Assembly: GCA_039680225.1 (NCBI GenBank)
Contig: JBDKTK010000315.1
Location: 1-5,948 of the forward strand
From: JBDKTK01 sp039680225
GTDB taxonomy: Bacteria > Desulfobacterota > Syntrophia > Syntrophales > UBA4778
Direction of reading: 5' to 3'
DNA length: 5,948 nt
This document shows positions 5,051 to 5,948 of the stretch, in pieces; within the stretch, counting starts at the first letter, position 1, and every line of letters begins with the position of its first letter. Made by a program: the position numbers and the translations under genes. The notes below the pieces were generated by a model. The model searched no databases. It had not been told where the DNA came from and worked only from the letters and a program-made list of their open reading frames with translations.

Positions 5051-5948
5051 ATGTTTTTTCGGGAGAAATGCGATACTTGTGGAAAGTGCCTGGAATTCTG
5101 CCCCTATGTTGAATACGACCTGGAGCGGGCCCAGGCGGAAATGAAAGAGCTTGTGGACGGCGGGACCCCGCCCATAGTAGGCCAGTGCGTCACCTGCGCG
5201 TCCTGCAACCTGGTCTGCCCGACTCAGGCCAATCCCTTTGATTTGCTGAATAAGCGCCAGGAGGAAACGGGCGCCCTCGGCGTCCCCGAACAGGCGATGC
5301 AGAATTTTGCCAGGCTGCACGGACTGAAGTCGGTCGTGAAGAAAGGCAAAGAAGGCATGCCCGTGCTGAACCTGTGCATCGTGGGGGACATGGTACGGGA
5401 ACTGCTGGACAACCCTCTGTTCGAAGGACTGACGGTGGTTGAGGGGGCCGATTACTTCTGCACGGTGGGTTATATGCATCTCGGGAAACCCAGCCCCATC
5501 AGGAAAGAGGCGAAACGCTATGTTGACAACCTGGCCGCCCTGGGAGCGAAAGAGGTTGTCTGCTTCCACGACGACTGTTACACGATGCTGACCTCGCTCG
5601 CCCAGGAATACGGGATCAAGGTGCCCTTCCGACCGGTCCATATATTCGAGTTCCTCTATCGGGAGCTTAAAAAGCGCGAAGGCCGACTCAAGGCTGTCCC
5701 CATCCGCGTCGCATACCAGTCCCCCTGCGCTTCACGCTTCACGCAGGGCAAGGACATCTATCTGGATTGGATCTTCGAGCTCCTCGGGGTCGAGAGGCCG
5801 GCGCGAAAATACGAGAGGACCAATGCCCTGTGCTGCGGCGCCCCGCTGATGGCCAGGGACAAGGAAAAAGCAGCCGTCGTAAAGAAGTGGAACATAGATG
5901 ACGCAAAAAAGGCGAAGGCCGAAGCGATGGTCTTCCTTTGCCCCATGT
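5051..5948 (+). CDS. HdrD-like (Fe-S)-binding protein with CCG domain, 3' end off window
   Basis: The reading frame is open from ATG 5051 to the window edge (299 codons, no stop). Residues 7-17 read CDTCGKCLEFC and residues 46-56 read CVTCASCNLVC; both are CxxCxxCxxxCP motifs for two 4Fe-4S clusters. A degenerate first CCG-type region follows, with NLCIVGD (107-113), FCTVG (136-140) and VCFHDDCYTM (170-179). A canonical second one has Cys226 (YQSPCASRF), then Cys261-Cys262-Gly, then Cys297 in CPM. The next codon begins with T, which fits the expected CPMC. In HdrB/HdrD relatives, CCG domains hold the unusual 4Fe-4S cluster used for disulfide reduction or related electron transfer. No membrane segment or signal is present, so it acts in the cytoplasm or as a peripheral subunit. 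The strong AGGAGGAG site 4 bp upstream confirms the start. The substrate and partner (flavoprotein, HdrA, quinone-reactive subunit) are unknown and may be encoded downstream. Confidence 0.9.
   Translation, partial: MFFREKCDTCGKCLEFCPYVEYDLERAQAEMKELVDGGTPPIVGQCVTCASCNLVCPTQANPFDLLNKRQEETGALGVPEQAMQNFARLHGLKSVVKKGKEGMPVLNLCIVGDMVRELLDNPLFEGLTVVEGADYFCTVGYMHLGKPSPIRKEAKRYVDNLAALGAKEVVCFHDDCYTMLTSLAQEYGIKVPFRPVHIFEFLYRELKKREGRLKAVPIRVAYQSPCASRFTQGKDIYLDWIFELLGVERPARKYERTNALCCGAPLMARDKEKAAVVKKWNIDDAKKAKAEAMVFLCPM

Noticed and set aside
5009..5641. 210-residue open frame on the - strand
   Set aside because: Antisense to the Fe-S protein gene, which has a strong ribosome-binding site and intact cysteine motifs.

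Overview
The window looks like a moderately GC-rich (roughly 55-58% by eye), anaerobic-type bacterial chromosome segment. I infer a Desulfobacterota (former Deltaproteobacteria) or similar lineage. The grounds are a heterodisulfide-reductase-like Fe-S protein, a PAS-PAS-LuxR regulator with a cysteine-bearing PAS domain, and small families (DUF4410, SpoIIAA-like STAS) that are common there. No rRNA, tRNA, transposase, CRISPR array or phage gene is visible, and gene packing is ordinary.

Layout. (1) Positions 1-887 (+) hold the C-terminal three quarters of a CPA1/NhaP-type Na+(K+)/H+ antiporter whose start lies off the left edge. (2) After a 134-bp gap comes a rightward group: a DUF4410 lipoprotein (1022-1723), a SpoIIAA-like STAS protein only 21 bp later (1745-2107), and after 88 bp a signal-peptide-bearing protein resembling short outer-membrane beta-barrels (2196-2966). 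(3) This group converges, with only 15 bp between stop codons, on a leftward pair: a small exported OB-fold-like protein (4368-4802) followed by a two-PAS-domain LuxR-type regulator (2982-4262). (4) A 248-bp divergent intergenic region separates that pair from a rightward (Fe-S)-binding protein of the HdrD/CCG family (5051 to beyond 5948). It carries two 4Fe-4S motifs and at least one canonical CCG motif, and runs off the right edge.

How the genes may work together. The lipoprotein and STAS genes are very likely co-transcribed, and the barrel-like gene may belong to the same unit, giving a cell-envelope group of unknown function. The regulator has no receiver or kinase domain, so it is probably a one-component sensor that links a small ligand, redox or metal signal to DNA binding. 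Its targets cannot be read from the sequence, but the adjacent exported protein and the divergent redox gene are reasonable candidates. The Fe-S protein would act in cytoplasmic or membrane-associated thiol/disulfide or quinone-linked electron transfer with partners outside the window.

I found no convincing new system. The points most worth a second look are the cysteine-containing PAS domain, the unexplained envelope gene group, and the exported OB-like protein beside the regulator.
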